The translations under genes and the position numbers were made by a program. Source: Akebia trifoliata (taxonomy: Eukaryota > Streptophyta > Magnoliopsida > Ranunculales > Lardizabalaceae). Taken from it: a stretch of 64,000 bases of DNA. Shown here in pieces: positions 1 to 10,966 of the stretch. Positions within the stretch are counted from its first letter, which is position 1. Every line of letters begins with the position of its first letter. Location: contig CM030717.1 of the NCBI GenBank assembly GCA_017979445.1, positions 10,435,639-10,499,638 on the forward strand, read 5' to 3'. Under the pieces are notes generated by a model. That model saw only the letters and a list, made by a program, of their open reading frames with translations, made no database searches and had not been told where the DNA came from.

Positions 1-260
1 AGATGCTAAAAATTGATGTGATCAAGATCAACTCCAAGATATGTTAAGTAACAAATTAATCCTATCAATTTGAATTTTATGTCTTGGGTCATTATTACAA
101 GATTTGCAAGGTGACAAACTTGATAAAAATGCAACAGTTAGGTAGGTCATTGGGGATCAATCTCTCTTATTAGTAAGGGGGACCAACACCATAGCCAAAG
201 TTTTTGTCTTACATGGGTTAAGAGTCTTGGAAAAAACTAATATTTGATGAGGATATTGAG

Positions 261-410
261 GAGATCATCCTCACAAAAAATCAGCCCATTCCGAAACTTC
301 TAACCTAATCAAAAGTGATTTACAAAAAAATGGATAATTTATGATTCTTCAACTTGTTTTGATAGGGTTAGAAGTTTCGGAATGGGCTTATTTTTTGTGA
401 GGGTGATCTC
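261..410. repeat. Palindromic MULE-MITE fragment
   Basis: Two inverted arms (about 261-307 and 366-410) share the core 'agcccattccgaaacttcta' and its complement, around a loop containing 'aagtgatttac'. The same arm and loop sequence forms the middle of the complete element at 25865-26234, and the arm recurs in 48258-48484. This is therefore an internal fragment of that MITE family without its outer termini. Confidence 0.75.
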
Positions 411-436
411 TTTACCACATTTGGAAAAAGTTATAA

Positions 437-824
437 GAGCATCTCCAACGCAGCACGCTAGACCCATACCCATAAATGAGTCTTTTAGGTATTGTGGGTA
501 GCAATTATGGGTAACCTTGTGATATGCACTCCAACCCTGTTACCCATAAGTGCTACCCTTAAATTGTTTAATAATTTTTTAATTCAATTTAGATTTAAAA
601 ACTTTTTGAAATTAACTTTTTTTTCAACATAACCACCTGAATTTTTTCCCTCCAAAAAGGATTGGTAACCAAGTGGGACTATGTTTTTTCGGTTTCGAAA
701 ATGTCTAGACCTAAAAAATGGTGAGGGTAATAACGCATTGGAGTTGAAATTTTCAGACTCCATTACCCATGTTGACAGTTGGAAGCTGATGGGTAAAGGG
801 AAGGGTAATGCGTTGGAGTTGCTC
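437..824. mobile_element. PIF/Harbinger-type MITE
   Basis: The element begins GAGCATCTCCAACGCA and ends TGCGTTGGAGTTGCTC, terminal inverted repeats with one mismatch over 16 bases. It is flanked by the 3-bp direct repeat TAA (434-436 and 825-827). The GAGCATCTCCAAC terminus with a TAA/TTA target duplication is typical of plant Tourist/PIF-Harbinger MITEs. Length is 388 bp with no coding capacity. Runs of 'tacccat' and 'atgggta' inside give it further self-complementarity. Confidence 0.85.
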
Positions 825-1117
825 TAATGGAGACTAGTGCTATCTAAAAATAAATATCATGTTAGCTAGTAGGACGGGCTTTCCTATGGTAGTTTTGTTG
901 TGACCTCTCCCAATTTGTCCCATCTCATATTGATTTTGGCTATTCTTTAGCCACTTATGTTAATTCCACATGAGAGCTTATATTAAATTCTAAAATATTT
1001 ATCAATCAGCTCCGATCCCCTTTTTTTGTATATTTAGTTTTGTCACCTATTCTATTAGAAGAATAAGTTATCACGTTCAGCTCAAGTGAATCGTCTTTTT
1101 CATTTACTAGTAAAATG

Positions 1118-1134
1118 CACGTGCGTTGCACGTG
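1118..1134 (-). other. Helitron 3'-terminal hairpin
   Basis: The sequence CACGTGC GTT GCACGTG forms a 7-bp stem with a 3-base loop. On the minus strand it sits 7-8 bases before the terminal CTAG (1110-1107), the spacing expected for a Helitron transposition terminator. Confidence 0.8.
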
Positions 1135-4100
1135 GATATTTTTCTTTTACTAAAAAGTATTCCCAATAATTTTAATAAATAGCATCCCAAAATTAATTTA
1201 CAATCAAAGATCTTTCATTTAATGATATGAATTGGATGTGTACAAATCTCTAACTTTAGCAATATTTGGTGATACTATCCCTTGTAATGACAACTAACTA
1301 ATTTATAGTTCTTTTTTGTTTAACAAGTGAAAACCTTAACAATTCTTCTAAAATAGAGTAAAGAAATACATTTTGCTTTAATGCAATTTGTTGAAACAAG
1401 ATTTTCTTGACCAATCATATTAATAATGTTAATCACAAAACTGCAGCAAACATATCAAATAAACCATCTTGATCTTTTTTGCTAACATGTAAAAATTATA
1501 TAGAACATCTTTGAAATTCACAATTAAGTTCATGAATAAACCAAAATTTTATCTCACAAAATAAACATGTGAAGGTTAACAACTCAATCTTTAGGAAGAA
1601 TTAAATCCATTAGTTCAATTACTGTAACAAGTGATGAGAAGGAAGTTGTCAGCAGCCAATCAAACTGATGACCTGCATGTTGATCTTGGTCGAGATGGTC
1701 TGCAAAACTCAAGACATTTTAGATTCAATCATTCAATTTGATTCTTAAAACTATCCAATATTGACATATGTGCTAGAGAGATCTCAAAGAAAGAGAAAAG
1801 TAAGTGATAGATTAACATTGACCAAAGTAGTTGATTTATATTAAAACAAGGCTATTGCATTAATTACAACAATTCATTTATTAATGATCAAGGCTTTCAT
1901 TGTTGATAATTCTTATTCCAACTGAATTTGCACAAAGTCAGGTCATTGCATCTATCATTTGGAATCAACCAACCAATATCCATTTATTTTGTTTGCTTCC
2001 GAAGGTAAAGAATTCAAGGAGTAGATCTAGTATAAAGATCTAGATGGCTCTTTGTACTTAATAATTGCAAACCAACCCAAGGATGTCAAAATCTATATAT
2101 AAATAAATTGAAACACCATATAAAGCACCTAATTTATTGTTTGAATATAATGAAAACATTGTCATGTTATACTCAAATATAACTAAAATTCATGTTTTAT
2201 ACCAATTAAAAAAATAAAAATTATATTAAGAATCTAGTGGAGACCAAAGAAATTAATCATTCTAAGATACCGCCACCCACCATATCAACGGTATGCACAA
2301 CACAACAATACCTAATATCAATTCCTCACAAAATCTAGATTGTGTACACCCAAGGTGGAGGATTGCAAACCTCCTCCTACACCTCAATACATGCCAAAAG
2401 AAAATTTTTAGAAGAGTTGGTATAGGGTTCAATTTCTAGGATTGTGGTTTAGGTGGCATATGTTGATGTGAGGGAGGAGGGTATGTAGGATGGACTTTCC
2501 TAACAATGCAATCCTATTTTTTGCGTTGTTAAATCTCCTATTTCATTATTTGACGTAATTTCTGACCAATTGACCAAATAACAGACACAATTGACCAAAT
2601 CAAGAATAACAGCACAATTTTTCTTCCATAACTTTAGTCATAGCTGATGTAATTGAGACATGCGATGGTGCCTTTATGCATACTGAAACGAATTTATAAG
2701 ATGTAGAGCATAGGAGTATTTGTATTTTCTACTGTAAAAAAAAATCCAACTTCAAATTATAGCAGCCTACAACACACCAATGGAGTGAAATCAGTATAAG
2801 TTTGTGTGCATCACCTTTTAACTTTATTAAGTTCAAGAAATTGTACTATTGTGGGATCATGTATGGTTCAACTAATATAGCATGGATCATATCTTTTCCC
2901 AATGATTTAGAGTAAAATCAGTTTAATTTATTTAGTAATATTTCATATTGTAGCATATATAATATACATATTAATCAGTTTAATATCACATTTTAAAGTT
3001 TTTAAAGGTCTCCCCTGTTAGATATAGATATTGGCATCGAGAGACTCTACTCAGTGTAAATAGGCTTATACAACAACATAATAGACACCAATAAATTGTT
3101 AAGGAAAAAAAAGTTCTTTTTTTTTTCTCTACTAGTTATCAAGAAGGAAAAATCCAAGGTTAAAAAACAAAATATTCTCATTTCCCATCCATAAAGAAGA
3201 ATGAATGAAATGCAAACCCAACAAAAGAACCTACAAAACCCAATAATCCAAATCACTATCCCATCAACTAAAAACAAATGATGAGAATAGAAAAAGAAAA
3301 AAAAAATCAAACAAGTTACAAAATACAAATAAAAAATCATCAAATTCCAAAAGTCGTAACTGAAGAATTTATAGATAGAAGTAATTGAGGAAATTATAAC
3401 AAAACAAATATACTTCAAACTCACATCATCCCTATCATAGCTCTTCAAAATTTCATCATGAATTCAACAAAGCATCTGGGACAAACCAAAAGAAAACAAT
3501 AAACCCAAGTCTCTCCCTGAAAATTCAATTCCTTGGACCCGCATTTGCAGCACAAACAAAGAAGAAAATAACAAGGATCAATCTAAGGAGAAAAAATAAG
3601 AAGCAGGGGATCTCAAAGAGTGAAATAAATTAAATGAGCATTTACGCAAAGCCATTGAATAAACAAAGATCTGCAAGGCCTTAATTTTTAAAGAGAGAGG
3701 GAGAAGAAGCATGTACTATATTTTTAGTCCATAGTCTTACAAGCTAGATAAAATAAGGAGTAAAAATAACAAAAACAATTAAATACTCTAGAGTCAATGA
3801 GTTGCAAAATGCTAACTTCAATGTGAACCCTTGAGACAAGTTCCGTTGTTGGCACCAACACATTTTATCAAGAAATATTTTTTTTTTTGCCTCCTTTAAT
3901 TAACTTTCCTTTGTCATAAATCACCTAAGAAATCAACTAAGTCCTGAATTTGATGTTCTTAATCAATTTTAGAGATTGTAATAGTTGGAAAGGTCTTGTT
4001 ATGGATGATTTCATGAGATTGTTGGGCAGTTGCAAATGACAGGAGACTCGACGAATAATCTAGAATGTGCCTAATAGTTATTGTAGATAAACTTCACCGA

Positions 4101-5164
4101 GGGATTGGCACGTGGTGAAGTTGATTCTCTAGAATTCATGAAGACATTTAAACTACAAAATCTCATATTTTGAAGGGTATGGTTTTATTTTCACAATCTT
4201 CAATAATATATCAACAACAATAAATATAATGAGATCACACAAACAAAATAAAATACAATCATAAATTTAACACGATAAATACCAAAAGATCGGTGATGAT
4301 GAAACTGAGATGTTAAAGAAATTGAAATCAAAGAAATAGATGAATGATTTAAGTCAACAAAAGATTAGAGGTTCTTAATATCTAAAAAAAACACAATAAC
4401 GGTCGAAACAAATAAAAAATAATAACAGAGTAATAGATGAGAATAGATTCTTTGGCGAAGTTGAAGATCTTGCCATTCAAATATTAAATCTATAGTTATC
4501 AACCATGGTAAGGACAAAACTTGCATGAATAAAGTACCCAGAAGTTCCATCACCCAAAAAACTATTGGGGAATTTCATATAAGAACAATGCCCATTTCCT
4601 TATTAAAAAAGTCAGTTGGTAAGATTTCTCTATTAGATAGCATGACAACCTTTACAACATGTTCTAGATACTTCGTATTCTATAAGAACATATTGATTTT
4701 CTTAGTAGACCCTAGAAGGTTCTAGGTCACATAAAAGTGTATAACCAATATTATGGAGAAACTTCGATAATTCTTGGTGAGCCTACAGAATATTTTCTTG
4801 GTTCCTTATTAGTATCATGTTTCAGGAGATTAATTAAAGATATATAGTGCAAATCTGTAAGTTTGAAGGACTTTAATTAAAAATAAAATAAAAAATCAGA
4901 TAAAGAAATATATTCTAGCTAAGCAATTCATAACAAAGGCATTTTATGAATTTACATAGGAATTGAGAAAAATACTATGACAAGTATAATAAAGCTTACT
5001 TGAAGGTGCCAACTTAACCAAATAGGTAAAGGCATGTGGAGTGTTGATCCCATAACCTTGGTTTAGAAGCTTGTTGAACCCATCTTCACTTTTGTTGACC
5101 TCTAAATATTGGTTGCCTAAAAAAAAATAAAAATAAAAATAAAAATAAAGAAACATACTTTAAT

Positions 5165-5850
5165 GCATCCTTGCCATGTCGAAGGCATGTCTTTCAATCC
5201 TTGCCAAAGAAGAATTCTAATAGACATCCATTTTCTACAGAAGGCCAATTAACAATCCATTGTTGTGAGCTTGCATCAATGCCATTACTTTCTTGAACTC
5301 CTCCATCTTTATCTTTCCATGATTAAATGGTTTCAATCATTATTAACTACAACTCATAGACAAAAAATTATAAGCAACATAGTCAATAATGCAAATGGAA
5401 AGAATTCAGAAATTGAACCAAATGCATGATAGTTTCGCTAACCAAAACCCATATAATTAAAAAAAAATGAATAAAGGGGGAGACTGGAGGAAAAGAAGAA
5501 CATACCCATCATTGTCATGGTCAAACATCTTGAATGCAACAGAGAAGTTTGATTATGGCATACTGAGTAGTGTTAAAAAAAGATATAACTGTCAAGATGT
5601 AACATCAACACAAAGAGCTTAAATCTGTATGAACCAAAATTGAGGGTATAGGATCTGAAAATCTGACTGTGTACTGCTCTTTATTTTATCATTCATTTGC
5701 AAAATAAAAGTGATAGATTAATAACTCACTCTGCAAAAGATATTAGCCCATCATTGTTAGTATTGAAATGCATAACAAATGTTGAAGAAGCACATTGCAA
5801 GTCTCCAAGACTGCACTCTCCTCTCAAATACCCTTCTCTAACGAAATTTG
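5165..5850 (-). pseudogene. Captured fragment of mitochondrial calcium uptake (MICU) gene
   Basis: Four consecutive minus-strand pieces match the order of plant MICU, the EF-hand gatekeeper of the mitochondrial calcium uniporter. Around 5840-5715: REGYLRGE followed by an EF-hand loop NTNNDGLISFAE. Around 5560-5505: FSVAFKMFDHDNDG, a second EF-hand. Around 5320-5270: KMEEFKKVMALMQAHN. Around 5255-5165: VENGCLLEFFFGKD then CLRHGK. The pieces are separated by intron-like sequence. The reading frame is broken by a TGA after SFAE, a stop and frame change after GLLIGL, and a TGA after FFFGKD. The fragment lies inside the Helitron on the Helitron's own strand, so I infer gene capture followed by decay. 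No functional protein is expected. Confidence 0.8.
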
Positions 5851-6455
5851 ATTCACGAAGTGGAGCCTGTTATACTAAAATGGTTCCATCCCCCAATGGT
5901 TTTAAATAAAATCTAAAAAGTACTAAAAAAGAAGCCCAGAATAAAACAAACCCAATCATCAAAACATTTCTAAAAACAATTGAAACAAGAATCACCAAAC
6001 TAAAAGAATAGAGTCAACACTAACAAATTTATAAATGAAAAAAAAGCAATAAAATAATAATAGTATATTAAGAAGAACAGGAGTTTATAACCTATGCAAT
6101 AAATAGTTTTAAAACAACCAAAAGAAAAAGAAGCCAAAAAACAATTCATAAACAAAACCCATTTCAAATTGGGTCAATTCGAATCATCAAAACCAAGTTA
6201 GAAGATCGATAAAACACTTAAATCTTCTTCTTTAAAGGCTAAAAAAAATCGAAATTGATCCAAAAAGAAATCTTTGGATCTCTCCAATCAACAAAAAACA
6301 CACTACTATGAGAAAGAGACACATAGAGATCATAAAGACAAATTTTTATCATAAATAACATAGAAAACTAAAATCCAAACCCTAGAAATACGATTCAAAC
6401 AAATACTAAATCGAAAAGACTCTTGAGAGATCGAGATTTGAAATCTTACCTACTT

Positions 6456-6687
6456 TCTCCAATCAGTAGAAGCGTTATGAAGTAAGCGTAATCGACTCGA
6501 GCCCTAGAAGGTGACCTCGATTATTAAGAGGAAAAATTAGCAAAAAAAATAACCAGTAGTCTCGATTAGGTTCTCCAATTTGTAGAAGAGTTATGAAGTA
6601 ATCGTAATCGACTTGAGCCCTAGACGGTGGCCTCGATTATTAGGAGAAAAAATTACCCAAAAAAAGCAACCAGCAGTCTGGATTAAG
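6456..6687. repeat. 116-bp tandem duplication
   Basis: Two direct copies begin at 6456 and 6572, each starting TCTCCAAT and containing 'gagccctag' and 'ctcgattatta'. They differ by scattered substitutions. The array lies inside the Helitron, next to the solo LTR. Confidence 0.8.
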
Positions 6688-6725
6688 TATGCAGAGATCA
6701 GATTCAAAGAGTTTCTCTTAGCTAC

Positions 6726-8608
6726 TGTGGACACGTGATTTATTCAATTTTAAATATATCATCCACTTTGGGGGATTTGGAGTCGTCACTATTCATATTT
6801 GAAATGGGTGTGAAAGGTCACCCGGATTGTATTTTTTTGAAATATCATGTTTTTTTGACATTTGATGACTCTCGTACGGATATGACTCATTTGGTCCAAC
6901 TTTTGATTCAAGGTAAAGGGGTCCATTTTATGGAGTAGGAAAGGTGTTAAGCACCTTACTCCATCCACCATTGGTAATAATTTCGAACTCGGTCCATCTT
7001 AAAAATAAAAATAAAATAAGAAAAAGAATCGGAAAATCCGATATATGCCCTCAAGTATGAGGGGCTTTGATGTTGGTTCAATCCATTGAGGGCACCCTTA
7101 TTGAAAAATGGGCCATTTGATGGTTCAAACAATGGTGGTATGTGTGAAGGTGTGAAGAAAGGGATAAGTAGAAGAGGGGAGTTGGAGGGGGTGTTCTTTT
7201 GTCCAAACCCACATTGCTCATTTGTTGACTTTTCTTGATGAATCCCTTTGACCTTCTCGGATTTACTTGAGAAGAAGTTGAGAGTTGAGGGTAATGGAGG
7301 TGAGTTGAGAGTTGAGAGTAGTGAGGTGAGTAGAGAGTTTTTTTTTAGAGATTATTTTTCTCAAATTTTCATTAGGTAGTGAGAGTTGAGAATGATGGGG
7401 GATTTTATAGCGTTTGGGAGTTATTTTTAAGGGTAAAATTGGATAAAATGAGAAGGAATGGTAGAATGATGTGGGGTTTAAGAGAAAGGTAGGGATAAAT
7501 TAGAAGTGTTTGAAATGTACTTGTATAAGAAGGTTAAATGAGTTATTTTACAACTCAAATGGGTTGGATCTTTCAACCCATTTGGGTTGAGTGTTAGGTG
7601 AAGGATAATAAATGGTGAGGATTGGGTGTAAGAGTAATGGATGGGTTGATTGTTTGGATTTGAGAGAAGGAGGGGTGTAAGAGGGTGGTTGATGATATTT
7701 TGGGAGGGTGTGGAAGATGATGCCATGTGTTAAAATGGGTGTAAATGAAGGGTTGAAATGAATTGATGGGAGAGTATGAGTGTTTGATTTGAGAGGAGGG
7801 GTGTGGGTTTAGATTGTAGATGTAGGTTTTGTAGGGAATGATGATGGTAGATTAAGGGGAGGTATAGGTTAGGGGTGTGGGTATATTAAATTTTTTTAGA
7901 GAAAAAGTGATGGGTTGATGTGGGTAGATTAGGGGGAGGTATATGTTAGGGGTGTGGGTAAATAATCTTTATAAAAAAGGTGATGGGATAGGTTGGGGAT
8001 GAGGGAGGTGAGTTGGGGTGGTGACATGTGTCCCACTTTGATGATTGTGGTGATTGGTTGTGATGTTGAGTTGGGTTGAGAATTGGACTTGGGTAATGAG
8101 TTGGACTTGGGTAGAGTGTTAGGTAGGTATTGTGTTGGATTGGGCTTAGGTTGTGGGTTGAATATGAATAGATTTGAGTTGAATGGGCTTGGGTAATTAG
8201 TAGAATAAGAATAGGTTTGGGGGTTGAGTTGAGTGGGCTTAGGTGAGGGGTTGAATAAGAATGGGTTTGGAGGTTAAGTTGAGTGGGCTTAGGTGAGGGG
8301 TTGAATAATAATGGGTTTGAGTTGAGTTGAATGGGCTTAGGTGAGGGGTTGAATAATAATGGGTTTGGGTTGAGTTGAATGTGCTTAGGTAATGGGTAGA
8401 ATAAAAATGGGTTTGGACTTATGTTGGATTGAGTTGAAGAATGTAGAAGGGTGGTGAGGAATTGAGGTCCATGGGCCACGTGGGAAGCCTTAGGCCATTT
8501 ATTGAAAGAAATAGAGGGCTTTTGGAGGTATGGGCTTTGAGGACCCCATTTTTTACTATCTTTTTGGACATTTTGCGTCGAGGGCCCAGTCAAATTTGGG
8601 TGTCTACA
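6726..8608 (-). mobile_element. Solo LTR, Ty3/Gypsy-like, nested in Helitron
   Basis: The segment runs from TGTGGACACG to GTGTCTACA, so it has TG...CA ends with matching short inverted termini, and is flanked by the 5-bp direct repeat GCTAC (6721-6725 and 8609-8613). On the minus strand it starts TGTAGACACCC, like the solo LTR at 49604. Near its far end it has 'ggtgcttaacacc' and 'gacgactcc', motifs I associate with long Tat/Ogre/Retand-type LTRs. Length is 1883 bp and no internal retroelement genes adjoin it. A long minus-strand open frame (7946-8593) is a by-product of a biased repeat. Confidence 0.8.
8150..8415. repeat. Degenerate tandem repeat, about 48-50 bp period
   Basis: The motif 'ttgaataataatgggtttgg' followed by 'gttgagttgaatgggcttag' recurs about five times (for example at 8251, 8301 and 8349) with small indels. 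It lies inside the solo LTR and creates an artificial Pro/Asn/Ser-rich open frame on the minus strand. Confidence 0.8.
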
Positions 8609-8861
8609 GCTACGATTAAGAATTTCAACAATCTTCTTTTATTTGTGTTTTTTCAATGGCTTCCAATTATATTGTAATGGTTCAACGTTTCATTAGCAGA
8701 AATGAATTCTTTTGGATAAGGTTTGTAAAAAAATTGAATAGGCAAAGAAGACAGATGAGTTTTTTTCTTATTGGATACAAAAGAAATTTATTTTCTAAAT
8801 AAGGGTATTTTTGTAAAGTAAAAAATCGTACGAAACAATCTCCTTTTAATATAGTAATAGA

Positions 8862-9554
8862 TAATAGATGCTACACACAACCCAATAAGAACAATTGTTG
8901 CGCCCTTTCTAAAAAAAAAGTAGAACGTGTCATCACCTACCCCTTTCCTTTATTAGGGACTTCCGTGAAATAAAAACGAGCGACTGCATGTGTCTTAAAG
9001 ATTAGTTGAGTGCTAAAAAGTTCAAAATTACAGATTTTTACTCATTTTACCATTTAATCTTTACTATTATTTTACAATGAAAGAAGTTGAAGTACTTTCG
9101 ACACCAAATTTTGAATCTCATAAATGCCCTCACTTTTACATATAAATTTAATATAATCGAATTCCGTTTTCTTGATAGGTTCATGCACTTTATTTTATAA
9201 TAGGCCTCCAGTTCTTGCTTATTTCTTTTCTTCCTAGGTGACTTCCTGCAAGACAATAGGTATTAGTTGAGACATTGTAATAGAATAACATGAGAAAGAA
9301 GAAGGTGACTTCCCAAGTCTGTTGACCATCCTCTGAAATAGGTGTGATAAAGTCTGAAATCAGTCATGGGCATTCTGCGTTCACTTTGTTTTGTACTGTG
9401 GTTAAGGCCAGGCATTTCAACATGATGCCTGCAGTGGTTGATACAAGAGATTCGACCCCAAGAAACTGCTTTGATTCCAGGGACCAAGACACTGCATGCC
9501 AAGGAAGAGACTCTGGATCATTTTGATCAAAAACCAAGAAAATCACTTTTATTA
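8862..9554. other. Intergenic, no recognised gene
   Basis: Sequence between the Helitron and the foldback repeat. Short open frames around 9263-9546 are not similar to any family I recognise and lack splice or start context. No repeat termini were seen. Confidence 0.5.
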
Positions 9555-10240
9555 GTTTTTCAAATTATAAAAATATCATTATTTTTTTGGGGAAATTATA
9601 AAAAAAAAAAAAAATATATATATTTCGTAAAAAAAATCAAATTTTTTCTAATTTATATGTAGGAACCAAATTCGATTCTTTAAGGGCCGAACTTTTCTAT
9701 CTCCTCCAAATTCTCTCTTTTCGAATATTTATAAATAAAAAAAAAGTTTCTATCCTTTAAGGGCCGAACTTTTCTCTCTCCAATCAAGATCTTGATCAAT
9801 TATGTAATCATGATTGTGATCGTGATCAAGATCAAGATCAAGATTGTGATCAATATCAAGATCAATATCAATATCAATATCAAAATTGTGAGCAAGATCT
9901 TGATCGTGATCGTGAGATCTTGATCTTGATTGGTGAGAGAAAACTTCGACCTTTAAGAGTCAAAATTTTCTCTCTCCAATTTTTAAAATTTTTTTAAAAA
10001 TGTTTGAAGAGAGAGAATTTGGAGGAGAGAGAAAAGTTCGACCCTTAAAAGGTCGAAACTTTAATTTTTGTAAATACTCGAAAAGAGAGAATTTGGAGGA
10101 GAGAGAAAAGTTTAGCTCTTAAAGGGTCGAACTTGGTTCTCATATATAAATTCAAAAAATTTTGATTTTTTTTTTTATTTTTTTAATAATTTCCCTTATT
10201 CTTTTTCTTTTTCAACTTTATAATCTTCAAAAATCATTTA
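9555..10240. repeat. Large foldback element with (ATCAAG)n core
   Basis: Left arm (about 9590-9740) and right arm (about 10060-10195) are inverted copies: 'ccaaattctctcttttcga' on the left answers 'tcgaaaagagagaatttgg' on the right. The flanking 'gggaaattat' and 'ggaacca' stretches also pair. The centre (about 9785-9935) is a degenerate hexamer array of atcaag, atcaat and gtgatc units that is itself partly self-complementary. No target-site duplication was identified. It lies about 130-180 bp upstream of the OTU start codon, so it could affect that promoter. Confidence 0.75.
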
Positions 10241-10370
10241 ATTAATATTTTAAATTACAAATAAGCCCTTATGATATAAGCAATTTGATGAGTGTCACCA
10301 AGAGAACCAAGTAGTCTATTCTTCACTTCTTCGTTGTTCTAGTCTATCTCCGAAGCCATTTCTCATTCAT

Positions 10371-10935
10371 ATGGCGGGCAAGCCTTCGAACGGTACAAAT
10401 CCCATCTCCTCTATTGAAAACCCTAGATTTGAATTCTTTATCCATCAATCGATTTCCCGCCACTTTTAACTCTCCTCTTGTTGCAGAGCTTCTTCTGGAG
10501 CAGCTAAGAGAGGGAACTGCAGAGTTCGAGCTCGTATCTTCGCCTGTTTCTCCAATTTCGAGCTCAAACTTTCAGAGGTTTTCTTCTTCATTTATCGGAG
10601 AGTCCAGTAATCGATTCTTCGCTAGAATTGGATCTTCTCTGTAAGTTACTTTCTTCACTGTATTTATCATTTCAATCTCAAGTGATTTTCTTAGATTGTG
10701 AAAACCTTAAACCCTAAATCATAACAAAAAGTGTCAGACTAGCTTAAATGATTTAGTAAGATTTTAAATCTTACTAAGGGTCGCCGCTCACATTGTGACA
10801 TCCGATGCCACAGGGATGTAGGGGACAAAATTTTAAGAACTTTGAGTTTTTTTCTTAAAAAAAAAGAGAGGTTATTTTCACCGTTTAATTTTAATTTTGG
10901 GACTTCAGTACCTTCAACAACTTGGATAAAGCTCA

Positions 10936-10966
<31 letters not shown>

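Larger units (their letters stand above)
1107..8861 (-). mobile_element. Non-autonomous Helitron with captured gene fragment
   Basis: Read on the minus strand, the element starts at 8861 with TCTATTACTATATTAAAAGG preceded by A, the canonical plant Helitron 5' end. It finishes at 1107 with a short GC-rich hairpin followed 7-8 bases later by CTAG and then T. No target-site duplication is expected. A second TC at 8868/8867 is also preceded by A, so the 5' end could lie 7 bp further out. I see no Rep or helicase coding sequence, so it is non-autonomous. It holds a MICU-type EF-hand gene fragment, a 116-bp tandem duplication and a nested solo LTR. The rest (about 1135-5160) is AT-rich and I recognise nothing in it. 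Confidence 0.8.

Noticed and set aside
3047..3448. 133-codon Phe/Ile-rich open frame on the minus strand
   Set aside because: AT-rich low-complexity sequence inside the Helitron; the hydrophobic composition follows from T-rich codons.
4944..5156. Further MICU exon ('FNKLLNQGYGINTPHAFTYLV')
   Set aside because: Next to the MICU fragment and on the same strand, but I could not match it to the MICU sequence, so it is left out of the call.
7946..8593. 215-codon Pro/Asn/Ser-rich open frame on the minus strand
   Set aside because: It is created by a 48-50-bp tandem repeat in the solo LTR. There is no domain or gene context, and composition explains the lack of stops.
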